Below, one piece after another: positions 33,015-41,729 of a stretch of 64,000 bases of DNA. The notes below the pieces were generated by a model. The model did no database searches, was not told the DNA's origin, and saw only the letters and a program-made list of their open reading frames with translations. The stretch comes from an uncultured Clostridia bacterium. Lineage in GTDB: Bacteria; Bacillota; Clostridia; Oscillospirales; Acutalibacteraceae. Every line of letters starts with the position of its first letter. The stretch's first letter is position 1. Location: contig CALEII010000044.1 of the NCBI GenBank assembly GCA_937876205.1, positions 15,672-79,671 on the forward strand, written 5' to 3'. Position numbers and translations under genes: made by a program.

Positions 33015-35261
33015 ATGGCAAAGAAAAAGAAAACTGAAGAAATAAAGCATGATGACCTTAACCCCAATGCTCATATTTTAGGTGCAGGTATTGTTCAGCC
33101 TCAGATTATCACTGATACTCTTGAGACAAACTATATGCCCTATGCAATGAGTGTTATTCTGTCACGAGCAATTCCTGAAATCGACGGCTTCAAGCCCTCT
33201 CACAGAAAGCTCCTTTATACAATGTATAATATGGGCCTTATAAACGGCGCAAGAATAAAATCTGCAAACATTGTCGGCCGTACAATGCAGCTGAATCCCC
33301 ACGGTGATGCTGCAATTTACGAAACAATGGTCCGTCTGACAAGAGGTAACGAAGCACTGCTTCATCCTTTTGTTGACTCAAAGGGTAACTTCGGAAAGGC
33401 TTATTCAAAGAATATGGCTTATGCCGCATCACGATATACGGAAGCAAAGCTTGATAAAATCTGTAACGAGCTTTTCCGTGATATTGACAAGGACACTGTT
33501 GATTTTGTCCCTAACTACGACAATTCAATGATGGAGCCCACCCTCTTCCCTGTTACATTTCCCACGGTTCTTGTAAATAACAACACAGGTATTGCCGTAG
33601 GTATGGCAAGTAATATCTGTTCATTCAATCTCAACGAAATCTGTGAGACAACAATTGCTCTCATCAGAGACCCTGAGCACGATGTGTCAGAAACACTCAA
33701 GGCTCCAGATTTCAGCGGCGGCGGTATTCTTCTTTACGATAAAGAGAAAATCGATGAGATTTACAGAACCGGCAGAGGCTCAGTACGTGTACGTTCAAGA
33801 TATTACTACGATAAAAAGAGCAACTGTATTGATATCACGGAAATTCCGCCCTCAACAACTGTTGAAGCAATCATAGATAAGATTATTGAGCTTTCAAAGG
33901 GCGGCAAGCTTAAAGAAATCAGCGATATCCGTGACGAAACTGATAAATCAGGTCTTAAAATAACAATTGACCTCAAGCGTGGTGTTGACCCTGACAAGCT
34001 GATGCTCAAGCTATTCAAGAAAACACCTCTTGAAGACCCCACAAGCTGTAATTTCAACATTCTTGTCGGCGGTGTTCCCTGTGTTCTGGGTGTGCGTGAG
34101 ATTCTTGACGAGTGGCTCGGCTTCAGAACAGAGTGTATAAAGAGAAGAACTGCCTTCAGCCTCGGCAAGGCAAAAGACAGACTTCATCTTCTCTTAGGTC
34201 TTCAGAAAATTCTTCTCGACATCGACAAAGCAATCAAAATAGTAAGAGAAACCGAAGAAGAGGCTGAGGTTGTTCCCAACCTTATGATAGGCTTCGGTAT
34301 TGACGAAATTCAGGCTGAATATGTTGCAGAAATCAAGCTCCGTCACCTGAACCGTGAATACATTCTAAAGCGTCTTGAAGATATTGAAGAGCTTAAAAAG
34401 ACTATCGAAGATATGGAGGATATTCTCAGAAGCCGTGCAAGAATCAAAAACATCATCATTTCAGAGCTGAAGGATGTTATGAAAAAATACGGCAAAGACA
34501 GAAAGACCGAAATCTACTATGACTATGCCGAAGACGGTGAAGACAAGGAGAATGAAGTGCCCGATTACCCTGTAAGACTTTTCTACACTCACGACGGCTA
34601 TTTCAAAAAAATCACTCCACAGTCACTTCGTATGAGCGGCGCTCACAAGCTGAAAGAAAACGACTATATAACTGTTGAGCTTGATTCAACAAACACTGCA
34701 GAGCTGCTGTTCTTCTCAGATAAGTGTCAGACATATAAATCAAGGGTAAGTGATTTTGAAGACACAAAAACAAGCCTTCTGGGTGACTACATTCCCACAA
34801 AGCTTGCCTTTGATCAGGGTGAAAACAGTATGTATATGGCTGTGACCACAGATTACAAGGGTTATATGCTGTTCTTCTTTGAAAACGGTAAGGTTGCAAA
34901 GGTTGATATGGAGTCTTATGTGACCAAGCAGAACAGAAAGAAGCTCATCAACGCATACAGTGACAAGTCTCCCCTCGTTGCAGCATATTACATCAATGAT
35001 GACACTGATTTTGTAATAAAATCATCTTCAGGAAGACTTCTGCTGTTCAACTCAGGTGCAATAGCATCAAAAACAACCAAGAACACTCAGGGCGTTGCCG
35101 TTATGAATCTGAAAAAAGGCCACCGTGTAGCAAGTGTTATATATTATAAAGACGGTATGTTCACAAAGCCGGCACGCTACAGAACAAAGACTCTGCCCTC
35201 CGCAGGTGCAGTTCTCGCTGCCGATGATACAGGCGAACAGATGTCATTCTTTAAAGAATAA
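33015..35261 (+). CDS. type IIA DNA topoisomerase subunit A (divergent GyrA/ParC-like)
   Basis: 748 residues. The winged-helix part has RAIPEIDGFKPSHRKLLYTM and the catalytic tyrosine in AASRYTEAKL (Tyr141). The quinolone region reads HGDAAIYE (96-103): Ala99 replaces the usual Ser and Glu103 the usual Asp. The C-terminal domain is short with beta-pinwheel-like repeats (DYKGYMLFFFENGKVAKV, SSGRLLLFNSGAIASK) and no GyrA box (QRRGGKG) is seen, so ParC-like decatenation is more likely than supercoiling. It starts 20 bases after subunit B and shares its transcript. Confidence 0.88.
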   Translation: MAKKKKTEEIKHDDLNPNAHILGAGIVQPQIITDTLETNYMPYAMSVILSRAIPEIDGFKPSHRKLLYTMYNMGLINGARIKSANIVGRTMQLNPHGDAAIYETMVRLTRGNEALLHPFVDSKGNFGKAYSKNMAYAASRYTEAKLDKICNELFRDIDKDTVDFVPNYDNSMMEPTLFPVTFPTVLVNNNTGIAVGMASNICSFNLNEICETTIALIRDPEHDVSETLKAPDFSGGGILLYDKEKIDEIYRTGRGSVRVRSRYYYDKKSNCIDITEIPPSTTVEAIIDKIIELSKGGKLKEISDIRDETDKSGLKITIDLKRGVDPDKLMLKLFKKTPLEDPTSCNFNILVGGVPCVLGVREILDEWLGFRTECIKRRTAFSLGKAKDRLHLLLGLQKILLDIDKAIKIVRETEEEAEVVPNLMIGFGIDEIQAEYVAEIKLRHLNREYILKRLEDIEELKKTIEDMEDILRSRARIKNIIISELKDVMKKYGKDRKTEIYYDYAEDGEDKENEVPDYPVRLFYTHDGYFKKITPQSLRMSGAHKLKENDYITVELDSTNTAELLFFSDKCQTYKSRVSDFEDTKTSLLGDYIPTKLAFDQGENSMYMAVTTDYKGYMLFFFENGKVAKVDMESYVTKQNRKKLINAYSDKSPLVAAYYINDDTDFVIKSSSGRLLLFNSGAIASKTTKNTQGVAVMNLKKGHRVASVIYYKDGMFTKPARYRTKTLPSAGAVLAADDTGEQMSFFKE

Positions 35262-35266
35262 AGTTC

Positions 35267-35298
35267 AAAAGCCCGTACTCTGTTGAGTGCGGGCTTTT
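35267..35298 (+). terminator. terminator of topoisomerase operon
   Basis: Stem AAAAGCCCGTACTC / GAGTGCGGGCTTTT with loop TGTT. Confidence 0.85.
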
Positions 35299-35382
35299 CG
35301 GATACAAATGCAAACGCTTTTTTATAATCTGTATCCGTCACTAGTATTATTTACGGATACATCTGTTTTTATATAAGGAAAA

Positions 35383-36501
35383 TTATTCAAATTCTTGTGA
35401 TACTTTTTCAAGCAGAGAAATAATCTCTATATGCTGAGGGCAGACACCTTCACACTGACCGCAGGCTACACAGTCTGACGGCTTGCCTGATTGTGAGACA
35501 ATTTCATCAAATCTGTTCTGAGTCTGTGCACGGCTTCCGTATACACTTCTTCTGTTATATACCTTGAACAGCTCAGGTATGTTGATTTTTACGCCACAGC
35601 CCTCAACGCAGTATTTACAGTTGGTGCAGGGCACGGTGGGTGTATTTCTGAGAATATCGGCAGCTTTTTCAACAGCTGCCTTTTCTGTTTCATTCAAAGG
35701 CTCAAAATCCGTCATATAGCTCAGATTATCACGCATCTGCTCAATATCTGACATACCGCTGAGAACAGTGATTACGCCGTCAAGACCTGCTGCAAATCTT
35801 ATTGCCCAGGATGCCACTGACATTTCAGGTCTCACACTTCTGAAAAGAGACTGAATTTCATCTGTAAGCTCTGCCAGTGCTCCGCCTCTGACGGGCTCCA
35901 TAATTATTATGGGTTTACCGTGCTTTCTTGCCACCTCATAGCATTTTCTTGCCTGAACACTTTCGCTTTCCCAGTCGTTGTAGTTTATCTGAAGCTGAAC
36001 AAACTCCTGCTCGGGATGTGCAGTGAGCAATTCATCAAGCACATCTGCCGTGTCGTGAAATGAAAAGCCCATATGTCTGACCAGACCTTTTTTCTTCATT
36101 TCGGCAACAAAATCCCAGGCACCGAGGTCATCAAGCTTCTTAAGCTTATCCTTGCTGAGTGAATGATTCAGATAGTAGTCAAAATAGCCTGCTCCTGTTC
36201 TCTCAAGGGATATATCAAAAACCTTCTGCATATCCTCTTTTGTTTCACAGCACCATATAGGCAGCTTTGACGCAAGCTGAAAGCTTTCTCTCGAATAACG
36301 GTCAACAAGAGCCTCTTTTGCAGCCTTTTCACTGGCTCCGTTTTCACCGTAGACATACGCTGTGTCAAAATAGGTAAAGCCCTTTGAGATAAATTCATCA
36401 ACCATTATTTTTGTCTGCTCAATATCTATATTTTCGCCAATCATAGGCAGACGCATAAGTCCGAAGCCGAGTTTTTTAATTTCTTTTCCCAAATAATCCA
36501 T
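35383..36501 (-). CDS. aldo/keto reductase with C-terminal 4Fe-4S ferredoxin domain
   Basis: 372 residues. The N-terminal TIM barrel (1-280) has the AKR motifs FDTAYVYGENGASE (44-57, catalytic Asp and Tyr), a catalytic-type Lys in LASKLPIW (78) and a His in YLNHSL. Residues about 290-370 hold two cysteine clusters: CTNCKYC...C and CVACGQCEGVCP, the ferredoxin-type arrangement. This branch is widespread in anaerobic Firmicutes; its substrate is unknown. It follows the gene at 36525 by 23 bases. Confidence 0.9.
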   Translation of the reverse strand: MDYLGKEIKKLGFGLMRLPMIGENIDIEQTKIMVDEFISKGFTYFDTAYVYGENGASEKAAKEALVDRYSRESFQLASKLPIWCCETKEDMQKVFDISLERTGAGYFDYYLNHSLSKDKLKKLDDLGAWDFVAEMKKKGLVRHMGFSFHDTADVLDELLTAHPEQEFVQLQINYNDWESESVQARKCYEVARKHGKPIIIMEPVRGGALAELTDEIQSLFRSVRPEMSVASWAIRFAAGLDGVITVLSGMSDIEQMRDNLSYMTDFEPLNETEKAAVEKAADILRNTPTVPCTNCKYCVEGCGVKINIPELFKVYNRRSVYGSRAQTQNRFDEIVSQSGKPSDCVACGQCEGVCPQHIEIISLLEKVSQEFE

Positions 36502-36524
36502 ACTGAAAATTCCTTATCTGAATT

Positions 36525-37919
36525 TTATTTAACAACATCTTCAGCCGCAAGACTGAATTTTTTGTTATTTTCTGTTATATAGATGTCATACGTTCCCACA
36601 TCAGCGTTATAGTCTGCAGAATAGCAGAAGAAGCTGCCTTTCACAGCGCAGGAGCTGACATTCTCCGCAATCACATCACTTCGTCTTGTGCCCTTTACGG
36701 AATAGAGCTTTCTGTCCGTCATAATCAGATAAAGTGTATTATCTGAGTTCATATAAATTCTGTAGGCACCTTTTGCGATAAGCTGATCCTTTGTTCCCTT
36801 CACGGAATAGACCTCACCTGCAGATGTCATATAATAAAGATATCTGTTGCCTGATGTTGCCTGAAAATCAACGGCACCGCTTATGGCAAGCTCACTTTCT
36901 TTGCCGTTATAGTCATATATTCTGCCCTGAGTATCAAGGTAAGCCAGCATATCTTCATCAGTAACTATATATTTTCTCACCTTGTCTGAAATTTCCGTTC
37001 TTACGGCATCAGCGTCTATATAACACAGAGAATATGTGCCGTCACCGTTATCTGCACAATAGAACTTTTCAAGCAGTGTGCTGTTGATTATCACACTGTT
37101 GCCTGCTGAATCAAGTCTTAATTGGGCAATGCCCTCATACACAGGTTCAGCTTTTCCGGGAGCGAGTCTTACCCTGCTTTTACCCTCAACCGAAAGATAA
37201 GTGTAATCTCCGTCACTAAATACAACAGAAGAAAAATCCTCTGAGAACACAAATGAATCACTGATTACAGCTGAGCTGAGCTTGCTTTTCATTGTGCCGT
37301 CAGGTCTTATGATACAGAATGAGCCGTCAGAAGTAATAACATAAATATCTTCACCGTCTGAGCTTACGGCAACAGGTATATAACCCTCACCGACTTCGGT
37401 TATTCTGTTTTTTGTATAAATACAGAGCTTATCTGCACCGTCAATACTTTTTACATACGCCACAGACACGGCATCGGGTGACACGGCAAAGCTCACAACA
37501 GAATCATCTATCTGAGTTCTGTCACGGTAAAGCACACCGTTGACATCTTTATATACAACACGATTTTTTTCATATGAATACACAATTTCACTTGTGCAGT
37601 TATCAGCGAGCTTCTTTGCCTTGCCTGATTTTACATTATACAGAGAATATGATGCACCGTCTGACATAAGAACGGCTGCCGCAGTGTTATCTGAATTGTA
37701 TCTGACGCAGGATATTCCGCTGCCGCTTACTATATTACCGGTATTATCACCGTCAGATATAATAACAGCTCCTCTTTCTGCGGGTGAATAATACATCAGT
37801 ATCTCACCGTTATTACCGCTTAACAGCAGTACCGACAGAACTGCCAGAAAAACAATAAGCACTGCTGCTGCACAGATATATGCCTGCTTACTGAGTCTGA
37901 ACACCTTTTTTCCTTTCAT
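36525..37919 (-). CDS. membrane-anchored beta-propeller-like protein of unknown function
   Basis: 464 residues. A basic start and TM segment (about 12-34, AAAVLIVFLAVLSVLLLS) anchor an outer domain made of repeated short beta units with 'D..VYS(V)KG..' turns (GEVYSVKGTKDQLIA, RKLYSVKGTRRSDVIA) and 'SPD' turns, as in beta-propellers such as DUF5050/WD40-like families. No active site or metal site is visible. It may act as a sensor or binding protein. It probably shares a transcript with the aldo/keto reductase. Confidence 0.65.
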   Translation of the reverse strand: MKGKKVFRLSKQAYICAAAVLIVFLAVLSVLLLSGNNGEILMYYSPAERGAVIISDGDNTGNIVSGSGISCVRYNSDNTAAAVLMSDGASYSLYNVKSGKAKKLADNCTSEIVYSYEKNRVVYKDVNGVLYRDRTQIDDSVVSFAVSPDAVSVAYVKSIDGADKLCIYTKNRITEVGEGYIPVAVSSDGEDIYVITSDGSFCIIRPDGTMKSKLSSAVISDSFVFSEDFSSVVFSDGDYTYLSVEGKSRVRLAPGKAEPVYEGIAQLRLDSAGNSVIINSTLLEKFYCADNGDGTYSLCYIDADAVRTEISDKVRKYIVTDEDMLAYLDTQGRIYDYNGKESELAISGAVDFQATSGNRYLYYMTSAGEVYSVKGTKDQLIAKGAYRIYMNSDNTLYLIMTDRKLYSVKGTRRSDVIAENVSSCAVKGSFFCYSADYNADVGTYDIYITENNKKFSLAAEDVVK

Positions 37920-37938
37920 AAGAACATCACCTTTGTTT

Positions 37939-37968
37939 ATGGTAACATTAAAAAACCTGTTATGTCAA
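37939..37968 (-). promoter_or_regulatory. promoter of the 36525 gene
   Basis: On the minus strand TTGACA (37968-37963), 18-base spacer, TACCAT (37944-37939). Confidence 0.55.
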
Positions 37969-38027
37969 GAAAACAAATAAAATTTGTAAAAAATTATATT
38001 TTTTTTATAAAAAAACTTTTCATTGTA

Positions 38028-38056
38028 TTTACAAACAATTTTTTTTATTGTATAAT
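38028..38056 (+). promoter_or_regulatory. promoter of secreted beta-helix protein
   Basis: TTTACA (38028-38033), 17-base spacer, TATAAT (38051-38056), 38 bases from ATG 38094. Confidence 0.7.
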
Positions 38057-38093
38057 ACTTGTGTATAATTTTCCGACAGGAGGATACCAATTT

Positions 38094-39584
38094 ATGAAGA
38101 CTATGAAAAAAGCAATAGCATTATTACTCACAATGCTGCTTGTAATCTCCGTTTCTCCCATCGCATTTGCGCAGGAAGAAAATTCAGAAGACACTTATGA
38201 GGCTGAGTGGTTCACATCATTCGGTATCAAAAAGGGTGAGGGCACACTTGAGCAGGCTGTTTCACTCAGCGGCACAGGCGACAGAATTGTTCTTCTGCAG
38301 GACATTGAAGCTCTCAACTCAACTCTTTACATCACTAAGAACACCACAATTGAAGGTGCAGGCTTCACTGTAACAAGAAGCGACACTCTCGCAGGTGAAA
38401 TGTTCAACATTGACAGTGCTGCAACACTCAAGCTTGAGAATGTTACAATCAACGGCAATACTGCAAACTTCCCCGGCTACACAGCTCCTATTGTTAATAT
38501 TGTTTCAGGTCAGCTGACACTTGAAGAGGGTGCAGTTCTCACAGAGAACTCAGCAAGACTAAGCTTCGGCGGTGCTGTTGTTGCAGGTACAGAAGACCCC
38601 TCAACAGCTAAGAACTGTACAATTGTTATGAACGAGGGTTCAGAGATTTCAGACTGTGTGGGCAACATCGGCGGTGCGGTCTATATGAGAAACAAGACTG
38701 AAATGATTATGAACGGCGGCGTTATCAAGAACTGTAAGGCAGCTTATGACGGCGGTGCAATCGTTCTTTCAGCAGGCACATCAAAGCTCACAGTCAACAA
38801 GGGTGAAATCACAGGCTGTTCAGCAAGCCTTGCAGACACAGGCTGTAAGGGCAGTGCAATCTATGCTCCCGCAGGTACTGTTACTCTTGCTGATGCAAAA
38901 ATCACAGGCAACACAAATATGTCTGACCTTGGTGCAGTTTACTTCACAAGTGCAGTTAACTTTACACTCGGCGGCAATGTTTATGTATACGACAATGACG
39001 GCAGCGCAACAGGCTCAAACATCTATGTTCCCGAGAATGCAGTCATCGTAGTTTCTCCCGAATTCACAGAGAATGCAAAAATCGGCGTTACTGCTCCCTC
39101 ATATTTCGGTGAGACAGAAGCTATTGATATCAGCTTCATCAATTACTCAAAAGATATTATGGGCTATGTCTATAATGACAAAGACGGCACAACATTCTAC
39201 AACTCAAACGGTGTTGTATCACTTATTGAATGTATCAAGGTTACATTTGATCCCGGCAACGGCACATGTCCCGTTTCATCAAAGATCTATGCTGTAGACC
39301 TTGACTTCGGTGAGCTTCCCGAATGTGACCCCAGAGAAGGCTTTGAATTCCTCGGCTGGTACACAGCAACAGACTCACTTGTCACAGAAAGCACTGCTGT
39401 TTCATATTATGAGGATATCACTCTCTATGCAAAGTGGGAAAACCTCAACAAGCTTGATGACCATCCCTTTGCTTTCATCGGTCGTTTCTTTGAAAGAATC
39501 GGTGACCTGCTGAGAATGGTATTTGAATTCCTTGAGAATATGTTCACAGGTGACGGCAACAGCGACCTTGAAGAGCTTAAATAA
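38094..39584 (+). CDS. secreted right-handed beta-helix surface protein with InlB-type repeat
   Basis: 496 residues from ATG 38094, which has ACAGGAGG upstream. Signal peptide about 1-26 (LLLTMLLVISVSPIAFAQ). The centre (about 60-320) is a polymorphic beta-helix: ITKNTTIEGAGFTVT, GGAVYMRNKTEMIMNGGVI, YDGGAIVLSAGTSKLTVN. Near the C-terminus is a Listeria-Bacteroides (InlB B-type) repeat (about 385-450, TFDPGNGTC...FLGWYT...ITLYAKW), common in adhesin-like proteins of gut bacteria. The last 40 residues are amphipathic (FFERIGDLLRMVFEFLENMF). The protein lacks LPXTG or dockerin, so attachment is unclear. Confidence 0.82.
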   Translation: MKTMKKAIALLLTMLLVISVSPIAFAQEENSEDTYEAEWFTSFGIKKGEGTLEQAVSLSGTGDRIVLLQDIEALNSTLYITKNTTIEGAGFTVTRSDTLAGEMFNIDSAATLKLENVTINGNTANFPGYTAPIVNIVSGQLTLEEGAVLTENSARLSFGGAVVAGTEDPSTAKNCTIVMNEGSEISDCVGNIGGAVYMRNKTEMIMNGGVIKNCKAAYDGGAIVLSAGTSKLTVNKGEITGCSASLADTGCKGSAIYAPAGTVTLADAKITGNTNMSDLGAVYFTSAVNFTLGGNVYVYDNDGSATGSNIYVPENAVIVVSPEFTENAKIGVTAPSYFGETEAIDISFINYSKDIMGYVYNDKDGTTFYNSNGVVSLIECIKVTFDPGNGTCPVSSKIYAVDLDFGELPECDPREGFEFLGWYTATDSLVTESTAVSYYEDITLYAKWENLNKLDDHPFAFIGRFFERIGDLLRMVFEFLENMFTGDGNSDLEELK

Positions 39585-39593
39585 AATAACACG

Positions 39594-39622
39594 ACGCACG
39601 GCATAAAAACCGTGCGTTTTTT
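39594..39622 (+). terminator. terminator
   Basis: Stem ACGCACGG / CCGTGCGT with a T6 tail right before the Cof phosphatase gene. Confidence 0.8.
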
Positions 39623-39635
39623 ACAGGATGAACAT

Positions 39636-40463
39636 ATGAAAACATTATATATTTCAGACCTTGACGGTACTCTGCTTAGTGCAGACGCTTTGCTCAGCAG
39701 AGAAACTGTAGAAGGATTAAACAAACTTATAGCACAAGGCATCAATTTCACAGTAGCAACGGCAAGAACAAATGCAACTGTTGTTCAGATGCTCAGGGAT
39801 GTCAACATAAAGCTTCCCGTTATTCTTATGAACGGTGTTACGATTTATGATGTAAAGAAGAATGAATACATCAGTCAGGAAAATATAAGCGAAAACGGCA
39901 AAAAGGTGCTGCTTGACACAGTCAGGCAGTATATCGGCACGGGTTTTCTTTACTGTATTGACAACAACACTCTTGCCACATACTTTGAAAACGCCGACTC
40001 CCCTGCGGCAAAGGCATTTATTGAAGAGCGTGAGAGAATTTACGGTAAAAAGTTTACCAAGGTTGATTCATTCGGTGAATGTTTAAACAAAAACATTGTC
40101 TACTACTCTATTGATGACACTGAAGACAGGCTGAGAACTGCTTATAATGAGCTGATAAAATGCACTGACCTTCACGTTGAGTTCTACCGTGACATTTACA
40201 ACACTGACCACTGGTATCTTGAAGTGTGCTCCTGCACGGCATCAAAGAAAAACGCTGTCACAAGGCTCAGAAGCCTTGTTGGCGCAGATAAGGTTATTTC
40301 ATTCGGTGACAATCTGAATGACATACCGATGTTTGAGGCAAGCGATGAAGCCTATGCCGTAGCAAACGCAAAAGATGAAGTAAAACAAAAAGCAAACGGT
40401 GTTATTGAGTCAAATATCAACAACGGCGTTGTGAAATTCATAGGCAGTAAGCTTGAAAAATAA
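39636..40463 (+). CDS. Cof-type HAD-IIB family hydrolase
   Basis: 275 residues. HAD motif I DLDGTLL (6-12, nucleophile Asp), motif II TARTNATV (about 40-47), a cap domain of the IIB type and motif III/IV in ISFGDNLNDIPMFEAS. These phosphatases act on phosphosugars, flavin or nucleotide phosphates. Start at ATG 39636, seven bases after AGGATG; the earlier in-frame ATG overlaps the terminator hairpin of the preceding gene. Confidence 0.9.
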   Translation: MKTLYISDLDGTLLSADALLSRETVEGLNKLIAQGINFTVATARTNATVVQMLRDVNIKLPVILMNGVTIYDVKKNEYISQENISENGKKVLLDTVRQYIGTGFLYCIDNNTLATYFENADSPAAKAFIEERERIYGKKFTKVDSFGECLNKNIVYYSIDDTEDRLRTAYNELIKCTDLHVEFYRDIYNTDHWYLEVCSCTASKKNAVTRLRSLVGADKVISFGDNLNDIPMFEASDEAYAVANAKDEVKQKANGVIESNINNGVVKFIGSKLEK

Positions 40464-40479
40464 AGGCATATAAAAGCAC

Positions 40480-40509
40480 AAGGACAGAGGCAAAACCTCT
40501 GTCCTTTTT
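40480..40509. terminator. bidirectional terminator
   Basis: Eleven-bp stem AAGGACAGAGG / CCTCTGTCCTT between the convergent Cof and dockerin genes. Confidence 0.85.
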
Positions 40510-40512
40510 CAG

Positions 40513-41562
40513 TTAATCAAGCTGTGCAGCCTTGCGGAGAATGAGTCTTGCATCTGCAGCAGTAACTTTTTTATCCGTTGTCATATCTGCAAAAGCCTCA
40601 GCTCTTGTACATACAGGCTCAAGCCTGCTTGATATTCTCAGAGCCAATCTTGCATCTGCAGCAGTAATCACCCCGTCTGCATTGATATCACCTATCTGTA
40701 TATTCTCTGAAAAATATCTCAGACCACAATACTGTGCTGATTTTTCGGCAAAGGCACCGGCAGATCCGAAAACAGCAACATGTGAACGCAGATTATCAAA
40801 TGCAGCAGATGAAAAAGATGTAAGCTTACCCTGAACTTCAATCCATTCAAGAGAATAACATTTACCGAACACATCATAACTGACTTCATCAATTGTCTCC
40901 GGTATTATAACTCCTATCATATATGGGGTTTGCTTAAAGGCATTTTTTTCTATCACAACTACCGGCATACCGTCAATTTCACCGGGTACTGTGACAATTC
41001 CTGTTTCATCAACAACATTCAAGGCATCAATTATTGTAACCTCATTATTCTTTACGGTATATACATATTCATCTGAATAATGTGTAGTTATCATATCTGA
41101 GGTATCAATCGAAAAGACAGTCTGTCCTTCAATTTTAAGGTCGCCCTTGGTTTCAAGACAAATGTCTATACTGCCTCGTTCAAGAGGGTAAAACCAGCAG
41201 GTCATAAGCCTGATTTTTTCGTCAGTGTCAATCTCCTTTTTAAAGAGCATTGAACCCCAGACACCGCTTCTTCCGTCACTCAATTCCATTGCATCCGACA
41301 TAGCGTTTGTCACTTCAAATCGATAATCAATGTATTCTGCCTGTGATTTATCTGCATAAACCACTACATCAAGACCGTCTATACCTTTCATATTGTATCC
41401 GTATACAGCAACTTCGATACGCCTGTCATCAGCTTTCTGCATCACTTCAACTTCGAGAGAAAAAGCATTTTCGGCAGATGCCGTTACACAGTTAACAGCA
41501 AATAACGACATAATTATTATTACAGATAAAAGCATTGATAAAATTTTACTTGTTTTTTTCAT
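40513..41562 (-). CDS. secreted dockerin protein with BspA-like leucine-rich repeat
   Basis: 349 residues. Signal peptide 1-30 (LSVIIIMSLFAVNCVTASA). Residues about 33-160 form a beta-rich domain reminiscent of a cohesin/CBM-like sandwich (LEVEVMQKADDRRIEVAVYG; GIDGLDVVVYAD). Residues about 175-285 carry BspA-type LRR_5 units (VPGEIDGMPVVVIEKNAF; VIIPETIDEVSYDVFGKC; AAFDNL). The end is a dockerin-type pair (GDINADGVITAADA and DMTTDKKVTAADA). No enzyme motif is visible. A binding or assembly role is likely. Own promoter region and terminator; AAGGAGG precedes the ATG. Confidence 0.8.
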   Translation of the reverse strand: MKKTSKILSMLLSVIIIMSLFAVNCVTASAENAFSLEVEVMQKADDRRIEVAVYGYNMKGIDGLDVVVYADKSQAEYIDYRFEVTNAMSDAMELSDGRSGVWGSMLFKKEIDTDEKIRLMTCWFYPLERGSIDICLETKGDLKIEGQTVFSIDTSDMITTHYSDEYVYTVKNNEVTIIDALNVVDETGIVTVPGEIDGMPVVVIEKNAFKQTPYMIGVIIPETIDEVSYDVFGKCYSLEWIEVQGKLTSFSSAAFDNLRSHVAVFGSAGAFAEKSAQYCGLRYFSENIQIGDINADGVITAADARLALRISSRLEPVCTRAEAFADMTTDKKVTAADARLILRKAAQLD

Positions 41563-41685
41563 ACCAAAACCTCCTTTTTCTTAAAATGAATATATATTTT
41601 GTCCTTCATAATATTAACACACAGAAAACACAAAAAAGGTTACAATAAAAATCTGATTTTTTATTTTTTGTATACATAAACAAAA

Positions 41686-41716
41686 ATCAGCGTGCCGCTT
41701 TGTGCGATACGCTGAT
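41686..41716 (-). terminator. terminator of proS
   Basis: On the minus strand ATCAGCGT / ACGCTGAT stem followed by TTTTGTTT. Confidence 0.7.
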
Positions 41717-41729
41717 AAAATTTATTGTC

